64,000 nt of DNA from Guillardia theta CCMP2712. Its lineage: Eukaryota > Cryptophyceae > Pyrenomonadales > Geminigeraceae. Location: contig NW_005434661.1 in the NCBI RefSeq assembly GCF_000315625.1, positions 808,587-872,586 on the forward strand, written 5' to 3'. Numbering within the stretch: the first letter of the stretch is position 1; each line of letters starts with the position of its first letter. Position numbers and translations under genes: made by a program. Below the pieces are notes generated by a model. The model made no database searches and was not told the origin of the DNA. It saw nothing but the letters and a program-made list of their open reading frames with translations. This document shows, one piece after another, positions 31,797 through 42,084 of the stretch.

Positions 31797-34700
31797 TCAT
31801 TCTTCCACCTCCTCGCACCCTGTTCTCTCCTCCTCCTCCTCCCTGTACTCTACCAAGTCCATTCCCATCACGCGCAGGGGGTCTCGATCCACCGAGAAGC
31901 GAACGTCTCTCTCCTCCTCCCAAGGCACTGCCCTCGACGCCACCCTGTACGCCCTCTCCTCCCCTCCCAGCAGCCGCAGGAGGTCTTCCGCAACCAGCCT
32001 CACCTGCCTGTCCTCCTCCTGCTTCCTGCATGCGAGGGCGACTGAGAGGACGAGCTGGTCCAGCTGTGACCTCTCGCCTCGCACGAAGAGCCTGCGGATG
32101 GAGAGCAGGGCGCTGAGCCGTACGGGAGACGCTTCCTCTTTGACGAGCTCCAGCAGCACCGTCAGGCTGCTGCTGTCGTTGACAGGCGCAAGAGCTCCCA
32201 GCGCGTGCGTCAACGTCTCCACGTCTGCTGCTCTACCTCTGCTCCTGCTCAGCTCCAGTTGGGCAAGCAGGCATGAGCTTGCCTGTCCCTCCTGCCTCCC
32301 TCCTCCTTGCCCGAAGAGCACGGACATGGCATCCTCCGATCCTCGGGCAAAGACGTCAGGGAGGACCGCGAGGACGGCATGTCGGACGAGCTGGTCCCCG
32401 TCAAGGAGGAGGAGGAGGAGCTTCTGCTTGATCGGGGCTAGAGCGCATCGCATGTTGATGGGCCTCTGCATGAGCGCAGAGCAAGCTTGAGCCCCCGACA
32501 CCCGAGCATCGGCATGGTCGCAGCCGAGGAGGAGATCCACCGACAGGGCGGCAGCACGGAAGCCGCGGAAGCCGCAGAGGAGCGAGAGAGAGCGGAGGGA
32601 GTCGACGAGCCTCCTCCTCCTCTGCTGCGAGATGTCAGTACGGAGCTGCTTCACTATCCTCAAGGTGAAGACTGGGAAGGGGTCCCTCACGTCCTCCTCG
32701 CTCAGCTCCCCGAACATCTCCTGCATCGTTCTCGTCCTGTGGCTGCACGCGACGCCATGGCAGGACTCGCGCATTACCTTCTCCTCCCACCTCCGCTCTT
32801 GCGGATCGTTGTCAGGATCCCTCCGGTTGCGCAGCAGCAGCGAGTGGTCGAAGTCGACCTCCTCGCCATGGTTGGATGCGGACGAATACCGAAGAGCCGC
32901 CGCCTCCTCTGCCTCCTGCCCCCCTTGCTTCCCGCCCCCTCCCTGCTCCTCTCTTGCTCCCGGCCCCTTCTTCTTCCTCTGCATCGTTCGATGCAGGAGC
33001 TGGGCAGCGGCTTCCTTCACCGTCTCGTGCGAATCTTTGGAGAGGAGGAGGAGCAGGTCAGTAAGAGGAAAAGGACAGCTTGCCTTGTTGACGAGCAGCG
33101 AACACACGCTCACAAACTTGAGCCGGTCAAAGTCGTCGGAGCTGCGGGCGAGGCCGGATAGGATGTGAACGATCTCCTCCGTCCTCTCCTCCAGATCAAA
33201 CTGGTCGACAGCTCTCACCAGTGCCTCCACGTCCCTTGTCCCCTTACAGCTCACCAGCCGACGTGTCACTTGCTCGAACAGCGCCGCCGACATGTTTCGG
33301 CGACGAACAGCCTCGATTGCAGCATCGTGGACGAGCTTGTGATCTGACAAGACACCATCCACAATGATGTCAAGGATGCGCTGCTGCCCTTCGTTGCTCA
33401 ACCTCCCGAGACATCTCAATCCCGTCGCCTTGAGATCTTGGTCGGTTGAGGTGCAGAGGAGAACGACTCGGTCCATGACGTAAAGAGGACAGGAGTCCTG
33501 ATCCACCAGCGCTGTGATCGCTTCTTCAGCGCTTCTTCTCACTGCTGCACTCACATGCTCCAGGTTGTCCATGACGTGCGGGATCAGCTGAAAGCGGCCT
33601 CAGAGGAGCAGGAGGCCACAGGCACATGCAGAGACAAGCAAGAAGTAGAGGAGACAGGCGAAGAAAAGTGAAGAGATCAAGACTACAGGGGAGGAGGGAC
33701 GAGGACGAGAATGGAATTGAGATGGAGGTGGATGTAGGCACATTTACAAACGCTGAGTATCCACTTTGAAACAAACACATCAAATCTTTACCTTGTACGA
33801 ATTTAAGCTTTTCGGTTTTGCAAGTTTCTTTACTGTCAGCAGCGCCCTTTCCCTGGTTCATCGTCATCGCCTCGTTCTCTCAACCTCTTCCATCACCACC
33901 ATGACCTTATCCAAGACCAACATACCCCTCGCCAACACCTTCCTCTCTCTCTCTCTCCCTCCCTCCCTCCCTCCCTCCCTCCTCTCTTATTCTCTCTGAC
34001 CTTATGGGGGCCAAGGCATCGTGCAGCAACGACACCATGGCAGAGACGCTGCCTTGGCTCTCAACGTCCGGATATCTCAGAAGCACATCCATCGCTCCTC
34101 CTTCACCTCTCCTGATCCCTTCCTCGATGAGGCGCAGCAGCCCTCCGTTCATCGGCTCCACCTCAAGCTCGCTCGCCTCTCGATCCAGCATGACGACAGA
34201 CATGTCGGGGAGAGCAAGGTGAGGCGTTGAGCAGTCCAGCTGTTGATTCAGCTGAAAGATGCTGTCAAGAGACATTCTCATCTCCTTGGCTATCCAGAAA
34301 CTCGTTTCTCCCCTCATTGTCACAAAGTATCCTCTGCTCGGCCACCTGGCCTTCCTGCTCCAAGGATCCGCTGTCGCCTCCCGCCATGGCACGGAGAAGG
34401 AGAGGAACTTCTCCTCCTTGCCCACAGCTACGATCTTGCCATCAGCCAAGCCCCTGTGACTGATCCGCAACCCCATCCTCCTCCCAGACATGTCAAGGTC
34501 TACAACATGGGCATACAGCAACGACGCTCGAGCTCCCTCTCCCCCTTCCTCCTCCTCCTCCTTGACCTCAATCATCTCCCCCATGCTCGGACAGTCAGGC
34601 AAGGATGCCATGGCAGGGCATCTGAGGGGCTCTTCCTTGCTCTTGGGTCTAACGCTGTACAGAGCTCGCTCGACCTGATCGCGAGAGGATCGGAGAGCTT

Positions 34701-35567
34701 CTCTGACCTCCGGGTAGCTCTCATGCTCCAGCAGATACTCCAGCCGCTCCAGCAGCTGGGACAGCTCTCCCTCTCTGCAGGCCTTCCAGACGCTCTCTGC
34801 CATCACCCTCCGAACTTGGAACGAACAATCCTGAAGCAGCGGCATGAGGTCCTCCACACAGCCTCTGCTTTCCGTCGTCTTCCCCAGAGCTCGAGCAGCT
34901 TCCAGCCGCACTCCTTCGTACGTGTCGTTTGACGCATCAAGGATGGCACGGAAAACCTGCTCGTCCTGCTGGGAGGCACGTCAGAGGCAAGTCTGAAACA
35001 TGCCTCAACCATGCCTGTCCGTATGAGAGGAGGCAGCCAAGAGCCTCTGTGGCGGTCATGCGAACTGTGCGGTCCTTGTCGGTGAGGCTGAGGCCGATGA
35101 GGATATCAAGGAACCTCTTCTTCCTCTCCCCCTGCTCGTAAGGAGGACATCAGGTCAAGCAGGAGACGCGAGCGCACGAGAGGTAGGCGAGGTCTCACTG
35201 AAGAGGCTGTGACAGCAGAGGAGGGGCACAGCAGAGGAGATAGGACAGGGAGGAGAGCAATACCCTCAGGCTTCGTATCAGTGGGGGGAGGCTGCTGGAA
35301 GCCTTCCTCCTCTCCATCGCGTCAGCATCGTGCGCTCCTGCAACGGCGATGGAAAGCTGACTGTCTGCCATTCTGGTCACATTGCTGTCCCTCGTACCCC
35401 CTATGACCATATTGACTAGGCATCAAATCATTGGATGGCGGAAGATCAGATGGCGGCGACGCTGTTGCAAGGAGCCGCTGCTCTTGCAAGGAGATGAGGG
35501 TGGAGAGGAAGACTGGGACAATATAGAGGCTCTCTCGCAGAAGAAACAGCTCCCTGCGTCGGACCAT
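31797..35567 (-). CDS. HEAT-repeat protein, unknown function, multi-exon
   Basis: A scaffold-like alpha-solenoid protein I cannot name. The likely start (35567) gives a short hydrophobic N-terminus. Exons at about 35290-35330 and 35015-35140 encode RSLR and FLDILIGLSLTDKDRTVRMT. A large exon from 34968 down to about 33990 has HEAT units (RLEAARALGKTTESRGCVED, FQVRRVMAESVWKAC) and a non-HEAT central section containing REATADPWSRKARWPSRGYF. The last exon (from about 33572 to the stop at 31797) has further HEAT units (AAVRRSAEEAITALVDQD, QDLKATGLRCLGRLSNEG) and an acidic end. An intron at 34969-35014 appears to be GC-AG. Integrator-type or MROH-type HEAT proteins are possible, but no diagnostic motif was recognised. 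It converges with RIB3, with only 168 bases between stops. Confidence 0.7.
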
Positions 35568-35696
35568 TCATGAATTCACGGTAGCATTGGGGGGAGGAGG
35601 CGGGGGGGGTTGGGAATTCAAAACATTGAGATGCTTTGCTTGCTTTTACTGTGTTTTCATTTAGGCATGGAAGAAAAACCTTGACCAGAGCCAACA

Positions 35697-36104
35697 TCAA
35701 CTTACATTACGCGGCTGGCACACTCTAATGTTTCTCGTTGTCTCTGAGGATTTTGATCTTGCACGTTTTTTCTCGAACAGCTCAAGATCTTGAGCTGTTT
35801 CATCGGATTTGCTTTGAAGCACTGGTACTGTAACTAGCTCGTCGGGGAAAGAAACTTCTCGCGTGTATGGCAGTGCAATCCTCTCTCCATGCATGGCATG
35901 TGACTCGAGCTGTCTTTCATCCTGATTGGCCTCTTCAAGTCCACCATGATCGTCCACAGAGGTCAATACCATCGTGACGAAGAAGTCCTTGTCTTCTTTC
36001 TTCTCAAGTGCGCCTAAGCTATGACTGAGAAGGGCATCAACGTCGTCAAGATTCATGGCAGGTATGAGCGGAGGATTCATGGCAGGTATGAGCGGAGGAT
36101 TCAT
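35697..36104 (-). CDS. Small acidic protein of unknown family (accessory region, intact copy)
   Basis: 135 residues from the first ATG, or 119 from the ATG at 36056. The later start is preferred because the related sequence at 38306 aligns from there. The N-terminus (NLDDVDALLSHSLGALEKKE) is acidic and helical; the C-terminus is basic (ELFEKKRARSKSSETTRN). The first ATG comes from a 24-bp tandem duplication. A TATA-like element lies about 30 bases upstream. A degraded relative lies at 38094-38306, so this is a small repeated family within the accessory region. No known family recognised. Confidence 0.6.
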   Translation of the reverse strand: MNPPLIPAMNPPLIPAMNLDDVDALLSHSLGALEKKEDKDFFVTMVLTSVDDHGGLEEANQDERQLESHAMHGERIALPYTREVSFPDELVTVPVLQSKSDETAQDLELFEKKRARSKSSETTRNIRVCQPRNVS

Positions 36105-36121
36105 GGCAGGTATGAGCGGAG
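36056..36121 (-). repeat. 24-bp tandem duplication around the start codon
   Basis: The unit reads MNPPLIPA in translation and occurs twice before the preferred start, plus a partial copy further upstream. It creates two extra in-frame ATGs. Confidence 0.85.
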
Positions 36122-36130
36122 AGTGGTCGG

Positions 36131-36138
36131 TTTATAAA
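36131..36138 (-). promoter_or_regulatory. TATA-like element upstream of the small acidic ORF
   Basis: TTTATAAA, about 30 bases before the first ATG at 36104. A similar element precedes the 123-residue ORF in the same region. Confidence 0.45.
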
Positions 36139-36344
36139 GGAATTCCCCCGGATACCACCCTACCCCCTATTTGACCACAATCTCACCCCCCTAATACATC
36201 TCTCAGGGCCTCAGGTTGCGAGCGAGGCTTTATTCGCATCGCTTGTGCTCGCCTTGATCGTGCGGATGAAGTTTTACAAGCGTGCTGACTGAAGTTTACT
36301 AGTTGTGATCGTGCTGCAGTAGGTTTGATCGTGCTGCTGACGTT

Positions 36345-37350
36345 TTAGAGCAGTAATAGTGTGTGTTTTAAGCACAGAATATGAGGCAATGCAGCACTAG
36401 TGTGTGTTTTAATCGTGTTTTAAGCGCAGAATACGCGGCAATGCAGCACTAGTGTGTGTTTTAATCGTGTTCTAAGCGCAGAATACGAGGCAATGCAGCA
36501 CTAGTGTGTGTTTTAATCGTGTTTTAAGCGCAGAATACGAGGCAATGCAGCACTAGTGTGTGTTTTAATCGTGTTTTAAGCGCAGAATACCAGGCAATGC
36601 AGCACTAGTGTGTGTTTTAATCGTGTTTTAAGCGCAGAATACGAGGCAATGCAGCACTAGTGTGTGTTTTAATCGTGTTTTAAGCGCAGAATACGCGGCA
36701 ATGCAGCACTAGTGTGTGTTTTAATCGTGTTTTAAGCGCAGAATACGAGGCAATGCAGCACTAGTGTGTGTTTTAATCGTGTTTTAAGCGCAGAGCAGCA
36801 CTAGTGTGTGTTTTAATCGTGTTCTAAGCGCAGAATCCGAGGCAATGCAGCACTAGTGTGTGTTTTAATCGTGTTCTAAGCGCAGAATACGAGGCAATGC
36901 AGCACTAGTGTGTGTTTTAATCGTGTTTTAAGCGCAGAATACGCGGCAATGCAGCACTAGTGTGTGTTTTAATCGTGTTTTAAGCGCAGAATACGCGGCA
37001 ATGCAGCACTAGTGTGTGTTTTAATCGTGTTTTAAGCGCAGAATACGAGGCAATGCAGCACTAGTGTGTGTTTTAATCGTGTTTTAAGCGCAGAATACGC
37101 GGCAATGCAGCACTAGTGTGTGTTTTAATCGTGTTTTAAGCGCAGAATACGCGGCAATGCAGCACTAGTGTGTGTTTTAATCGTGTTTTAAGCGCAGAAT
37201 ACGAGGCAATGCAGCACTAGTGTGTGTTTTAATCGTGTTTTAAGCGCAGAATACGCGGCAATGCAGCACTAGTGTGTGTTTTAATCGTGTTTTAAGCGCA
37301 GAATCCGAGGCAATGCAGCACTAGTGTGTGTTTTAATCGTGTTTTAAAAG
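36345..37350. repeat. 52-bp tandem repeat array, about 19 copies
   Basis: Near-identical 52-bp units contain TTTTAATCGTGTTTTAAGCG, then CAGAATACGAGGCAATGCAG and CACTAGTGTGTG. Copies differ mainly at a few positions (GCGG or GAGG; TTTTAAG or TTCTAAG). One copy near 36790 lacks an internal segment. Degenerate GATCGTGCTG-type precursors occur at 36240-36340. Units are head-to-tail with no spacers. Confidence 0.95.
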
Positions 37351-37601
37351 GGCAGAATCGTGGTAATGTACTTAAAATTTGGCGAAATTACTTTTTAAAA
37401 GAGACCCCCTTGTTGCCTCTGAGACAGTACTATCAGGACCCTACCCCCCTACCCCTGTCATCTTCTAGCCGGGAACTCTTGACCCAAGTTGCTCGCGTTC
37501 CCCTGCCGCTCGTTCCGCTCTCTCGGTCCTTCTCGCCGCTTCTCTGAGATCCGACCATCCTCCTCCTCTTTCTTGCTTCGCCGTCGGCTGCATCAACCCT
37601 C

Positions 37602-37990
37602 TCACATAGCGCAACGTTGAGAGCGCGCACCGATGCTACGAAGATGAAGGACAGCTTGCAGCATCTTGTGTTTCAATTGAAGAGCGTCTGACGGGGACCT
37701 CATGCAGTATGTACACGGGTACAGATGTCGGAGAACGAACTGGTCAAGGGAATTCTCGAGCTTGTGATGGTAGGTGAAGGCGGTGATCGCCTGTACCATC
37801 TTCTGCATGCTGGACGCGGAGGAGCTCCTGAAGGAGTCGCCCCGGATCATCTGCGAGTAGCCGATGATGACAAGCGGAGTTTCGAGCCTGGCGTGGCGTG
37901 AGGGACTTGTTCTTGGGTGGAAGGGAACAATCTAGATGCTCTCCAGCAGAAAGAGACAGCTGCTCCAATACGTCAGGCTCTGCAAAGGAT
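37602..37990. pseudogene. Scrambled remnant of the helicase gene
   Basis: On the - strand, pieces of the helicase lie in order but with deletions: KNKSLT, then LVIIGYSQMIRGDSFRSS, then QKMVQA. Compare the same strings in the intact gene near 41100-41500. On the + strand at 37722-37765, butted against this, is a piece of the helicase N-terminal region (MSENELVKGILELV against MSEEELVKGILELV). Head and tail fragments are therefore fused in opposite orientations. It cannot encode a working protein. Confidence 0.75.
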
Positions 37991-38093
37991 AGAGAGAGGG
38001 CAACATTCGACCACAAGGTAAAATGTGCTTGCCTTTATTATTGTGTTCTCATTCTGCCATGGATGATGACTTGAGACCAGAGCCTACATCAAC

Positions 38094-38306
38094 TTACATT
38101 ACGCACTGGCACACGCTCATCATTTCTCGTGCCCGTTTTTTCGCAAACAGCTAAAGTCTGTCAATTTCATCGAAATTCCTTCGGACTGTTGGCACTGCGG
38201 CCAGGTCGGCAGGAGAAGCAGCTTCTGGCATGGAAACAAGGACGTCATGACCTTCTTTCGTCTTAAGCGAGGCCCAGCAGAGTTCGAGAACCATGTCAAC
38301 ATCCAT
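38094..38306 (-). pseudogene. Broken relative of the small acidic ORF
   Basis: A frame starting MDVDMVLELCWASLKTKEGH aligns with the intact copy at 36056. It is cut by an in-frame TAG at 38151-38153 and continues beyond it with LFAKKRARE, matching LFEKKRARS in the intact copy. Flanking DNA also matches: GACCAGAGCC and ATCAACTTACATTACGC occur at both 35680 and 38080. Whether the short 51-residue product is made is unknown. Confidence 0.65.
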
Positions 38307-38918
38307 CTATGAAGAGCTGAAGGAGAGAGAAGATGAAGGAAAGAGACGATGATGGTATGGCAGGGGATTGTCTGGACTAGCCGGAAAGGTTTTGGTTGTC
38401 ATTCCCTTTTTTAGGTGTTGTTTTCCCTGTCAGTCTTGTTCTCCTTGCAAGAATGAAAGTTGATCTTTTGGGGATGCTCGACGGCACCAGCAGGTGGAGG
38501 AAGGTTGGGTTAGTCGCGTGTGATCATGCAGATGAAATCCTTGACTGGAAATGTGGACTTGTCGCTGGTTGTCTGAGAGCACAGCAGTCTCTTTCAGAAC
38601 ACGAACTTGTGAGCTGATTGCATTTCGATTGAGTCAGTTCAAACATAGAGCCGCTGCCGCACAGGAAGCAGAAACAGTTGTATTCGAAAGCGACTGCATT
38701 GACTTGGATAGAAGCAGAGCCCTATGCTGCATTACCACGGAAGTACGCGAACAAGTGGCATCTGTCAATGCGTGTCCTAGTATGTTTATGGACTTAGTGA
38801 TGTAAGAGACAGGTAGATTGACAGATAAAAAGCTTCTTTCAACTCCATGCTTGTATTGCCACACCACCTGTCGATCAAACGCGCTTGGGCGTTCAGACCG
38901 CAGGGAGGTAAAATGAGG
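38307..38918. other. Accessory-region spacer, no gene recognised
   Basis: Only short unconvincing frames on both strands. No similarity to neighbours seen by eye. Confidence 0.4.
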
Positions 38919-39290
38919 CTAGTCTATCATGTGCAGCATCTCGTTAACGATCGCGATTGCTTTCTCTATGGAGGTGGTGGCCAGGTGTTCGGCAAGCGCC
39001 TCCTGGTACTCCTGCGTCATCATATCCTTGAGTTCGTGCAGGGCGTCTCTGAGCTCCCTGAACTTGGTCTGGTCGCCAGTCTTGTAGGCCTCTACGAGCT
39101 TGCGGATGGTGGGCCATGGCCTTCGGCGGCGATCGGCGTTGCCCTTAGCCCCGTTGTAGAGGGCCTCGAGGTTTTGCGCCACAGTCATGTCGACATACCA
39201 GTCGGTGCCGACCTTGATGGCCTGTGAGAACGCATACTTGAGAGCGGTGAACGCCGCGAAGAAAGCCACATCGTCTACTCCGAAAACCAT
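38919..39290 (-). CDS. 123-residue all-helical protein, unknown
   Basis: A compact intronless frame with good coding character. The N-terminus is hydrophobic to amphipathic (VAFFAAFTALKYAFSQAI), a short basic stretch DRRRRPWP follows, and the C-terminal half is charged and helical (TKFRELRDALHELKDMMTQE, EALAEHLATTSIEKAIAIVN). The start codon is at 39288-39290, with a TATAAA element about 60 bases upstream. No known family recognised. It points away from the helicase gene, with a GC-rich island between them. Confidence 0.55.
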   Translation of the reverse strand: MVFGVDDVAFFAAFTALKYAFSQAIKVGTDWYVDMTVAQNLEALYNGAKGNADRRRRPWPTIRKLVEAYKTGDQTKFRELRDALHELKDMMTQEYQEALAEHLATTSIEKAIAIVNEMLHMID

Positions 39291-39345
39291 GGTATGGCGG
39301 CGAGGTGAAGCAAGGGAATGCCTGAACTCTTCGTTCCTCTTGCTG

Positions 39346-39351
39346 TTTATA
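39346..39351 (-). promoter_or_regulatory. TATAAA element upstream of the 123-residue ORF
   Basis: TATAAA on the - strand, inside GGTATAAAC, about 60 bases before the ATG. It resembles the element before the small acidic ORF. Confidence 0.4.
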
Positions 39352-39917
39352 CCACCTCTCTCCGACTACCCCACTACCGGGCCTAACTAAAATCTAACTT
39401 GTGACAGCACTACCCCTTCATCCTATGCAAAGTACCCCAGCTTCCCCCCCATATTGACTGGGCGAATGACCCCTTCTTTGATGATCCTACGTGACATTTA
39501 CATCCGTAGGTTGAAGGGGGAATAATTTTAGTAACTATACCGGTCACGTGTCCCTTGGTTCCGAGTTCTGCTGGGAAGTACCCACCCCTCGTTTTCACAT
39601 GTGGAATGTTCCTTCAGCTCTGTGACCTGTCAGCCTGTCACACTCGGGACCGTCTCAGTCGGAGTTATTAGTCACTAGTGGTGTGCACGCAACCGTGAAC
39701 TGGACTTGGACTCCGGGATTCAAGTGGAAATCGAGCTCTAGAGCACCGGTAGTCAGCTGTAGCCTAGCAGTGACTCTCTCAGTCAGATCCGTAGAACTAC
39801 CGGCCCCCCCGGGCACCGGGTTCAACTGAAAAAGCCGGGCCCCCGGGCTCCAGGCGGCCCCCGTGAGGTAGGAAAGAGGTAATCCAGCAAGTACTGGCTT
39901 CCTCTGCATCCTCCCGA
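39352..39917. other. Spacer with TACCCC words and GC-rich island F
   Basis: 39360-39600 repeats the ACCCC/TACCCC theme. 39650-39870 is GC-rich with CCCCCCCGGG, GGGCCCCCGGG and many GACTC/GTCAC words. It ends just before the helicase start and may contain its promoter. Confidence 0.5.
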
Positions 39918-42084
39918 GTGCAGCCCCCAGACTCTGCCTCGTCGACCTCCAGTCTGCCGCCAGAACCCGAGGTTGCATCTTCTCCTCCTCTTTCAGTTAA
40001 GAACCGGCAACGCACTCCTGACGTGATGTCTGACTCCGACCTGTCCGACGGGAACCTCATGGGGGATACAGACAGTGAGGACCAGCCCGAACCTTCTCCC
40101 TCACCCCCGGTGCTGGCTGACCAAATTCGTCTAAGCCAGCGCGATATGGCAAGGCGCCTGTCCATCGAGATGTCGGAGGAAGAGCTCGTTAAAGGAATAC
40201 TTGAGCTTGTCTTCCCGAGGGCTGACCCTGCGACTGCAATGAAGAAGGCTAGCTACCGCTTCGACATCCCCGCTGCCGTGCGCATGATAGTCCGCAAACT
40301 CAAGAGCGCGCGAGAGATGGGAGGCTGGAAGAGATTCGACGCGACGGAGTCTGGAGACCTGCCGGAGATCATTGCCGGAGGTGTGACGCAGAACGGTAAG
40401 ACCAAGATCAAGGTCCTCGCCATCATCACTGCGGGGCTGCTGGGCGTTGGCACCATCCTCCTCTCCACTTCTCATCGCGGAGTGAAGACTCTGACAGACA
40501 AGATCAACGAGGAGCTGACTCGGTTAGTGGACAAGAATCTGGGAATAGAGTGTATCTGTCTTCTGGACGTACAGACTCCCACAGTTTGCCCTAGAATCGT
40601 CCTCAAGTTCCTCCAGACCGGCTGCTGTTCTCTCCCCGACACTGCTTTCCGGATCAAGCAGATGCATAAAATCCTTGATGAAGCTGGAGCATCTGACTAC
40701 CCGTGCCAACTCATCATGGATGAGGCGGACTCGTTCTATCGCAGCCGCCGTGCGGTGGTTGGAGCTGACGAGGAGTCCCTGTGCAAGAGGCAGGTCAAGA
40801 TTACCAAGCTCGAAGAGTCCCTAGACGAACTTCGAGGCGTCGCCCACCTCGTCCTCCGCTGGAACGTCTCTGCAACTCTTGTCCCGGTCTTCCTGCACCT
40901 TCAGGACAAGCGCGGGGGGGGTCGACACTCAGTCGATCCTCTATACCAAGCCGGAGGGAGACTACAACGGAGTGGTTGACTTCAAGCCCCTCGTGGTGGA
41001 CGGAGAGGAGGAGTTCCTCGAGTACGGGGACCTCAAGCCAAACAAACTCTACTGTAACAACCTGACGGACGAGATGTTCAAGCAGGCGTTCAGCAAGAAC
41101 AAGTCCCTCACGCTTGTCATCACAAACAGCCGTGTCAACACCGTTAACAATGTCTTCGACCTCGCCAAAAGCCTTCAGCGGGACTATCCTTATGTTGCCG
41201 CCCTCGTCATCGTGGGAGGCACCCGAGGCATCTCCTACTTCCCTCCGCCTGATCCCAGAGCTCCTCTCAACGGCTTGGCTCCGAGCAAGGACGAGCTGAA
41301 CACGAAGCCGCAGATCTCAGTGAGTCAGGCCATGGAGATGGTCGACCAGCATGCTGGGATCGACACTCCGCTTGTCATCATCGGCTACTCGCAGATGATC
41401 CGTGGCGACTCCTTCAGGAGCTCCCTCCGCGTCCCCACCCACCTCATCTGCGCCTTGGGAACCGCCATGAGCATCGAGAAGATGGTGCAGGCGATGGGGC
41501 GACCGACGTATCAGAACAGCACGCTCGAGAGCAACGGCTTCTCCCACGTCACCGTCCTCACCTACGCCATGGACTTCGACACGGCCCAGGCCTACCCGCA
41601 GTGGCTCCTCGAGATGGAGAAGAAGCTAGCTGACGGCATGACGCTGCCAGAAGCGCTCTCGAGCTCGGCTCAGTACACGGATAAGGCCAACATCACGCAC
41701 CGCCAGCGCAAGTCCATTGGTCAGAAGAAGGACATGCTGAGCTTGGACGTCTCCTACTCCGGCCCCGAGCCGGGTCAGGAGCGGCCAGGACATCGCTGGC
41801 TCAACAAGCGTATGCGGAGCAACCCAGTAGCCAGCAAGCTCATCGACATTGCAACGAAGCACGCGGAGACCTACGAGTCCTATATGCAGGAGCTGCAAAC
41901 AGACTCTGAGGTAGGAAGGACGGCGAGGCAGTTCTGCGACGAGTGGAACGAGAGCTTGTCGGAAGGAGAAGCAGCCTCGCTCAGCTTTGTGACGAGCAAC
42001 CTGAACAAGCTTGTCTCCAACGGCATCATGAAAAAATCCAACGACAAGCCAGCGAAATACTGGCTGCCAAGCAAGGACATCTAA
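39918..42084 (+). CDS. SF2/Z1-like DEAD helicase-ATPase of the accessory region; one-base frameshift
   Basis: About 720 residues, intronless. An acidic low-complexity N-terminus precedes a Walker A motif GGVTQNGKTK (near 40375) of the type found in Z1-associated ATPases (G-T-QSGKT). Then come LIMDEADSFYR (Walker B, near 40715), WNVSATL (motif III), LVITNSRV, VIIGYSQMIRGDSFRSS and MVQAMGRPTY (motif V/VI-like RG and QxxGR). The C-terminus ends in a helical region before TAA. The frame breaks at the G8 run 40914-40921, where one G appears to be extra; coding quality and motifs continue across it. The start could be 39918 or the Met at 40026. Scrambled relatives at 37.6-37.9 kb and the lack of introns suggest a mobile or selfish origin. 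The Z1 relationship is my inference from motif spacing. Confidence 0.65.

Noticed and set aside
36345-37350. CRISPR-like array
   Set aside because: Units are contiguous 52-bp copies with no unique spacers, and the genome is eukaryotic.
36345-37350. Telomere or centromere satellite
   Set aside because: Only one 1-kb array, the unit does not resemble telomere repeats, and it lies among genes.
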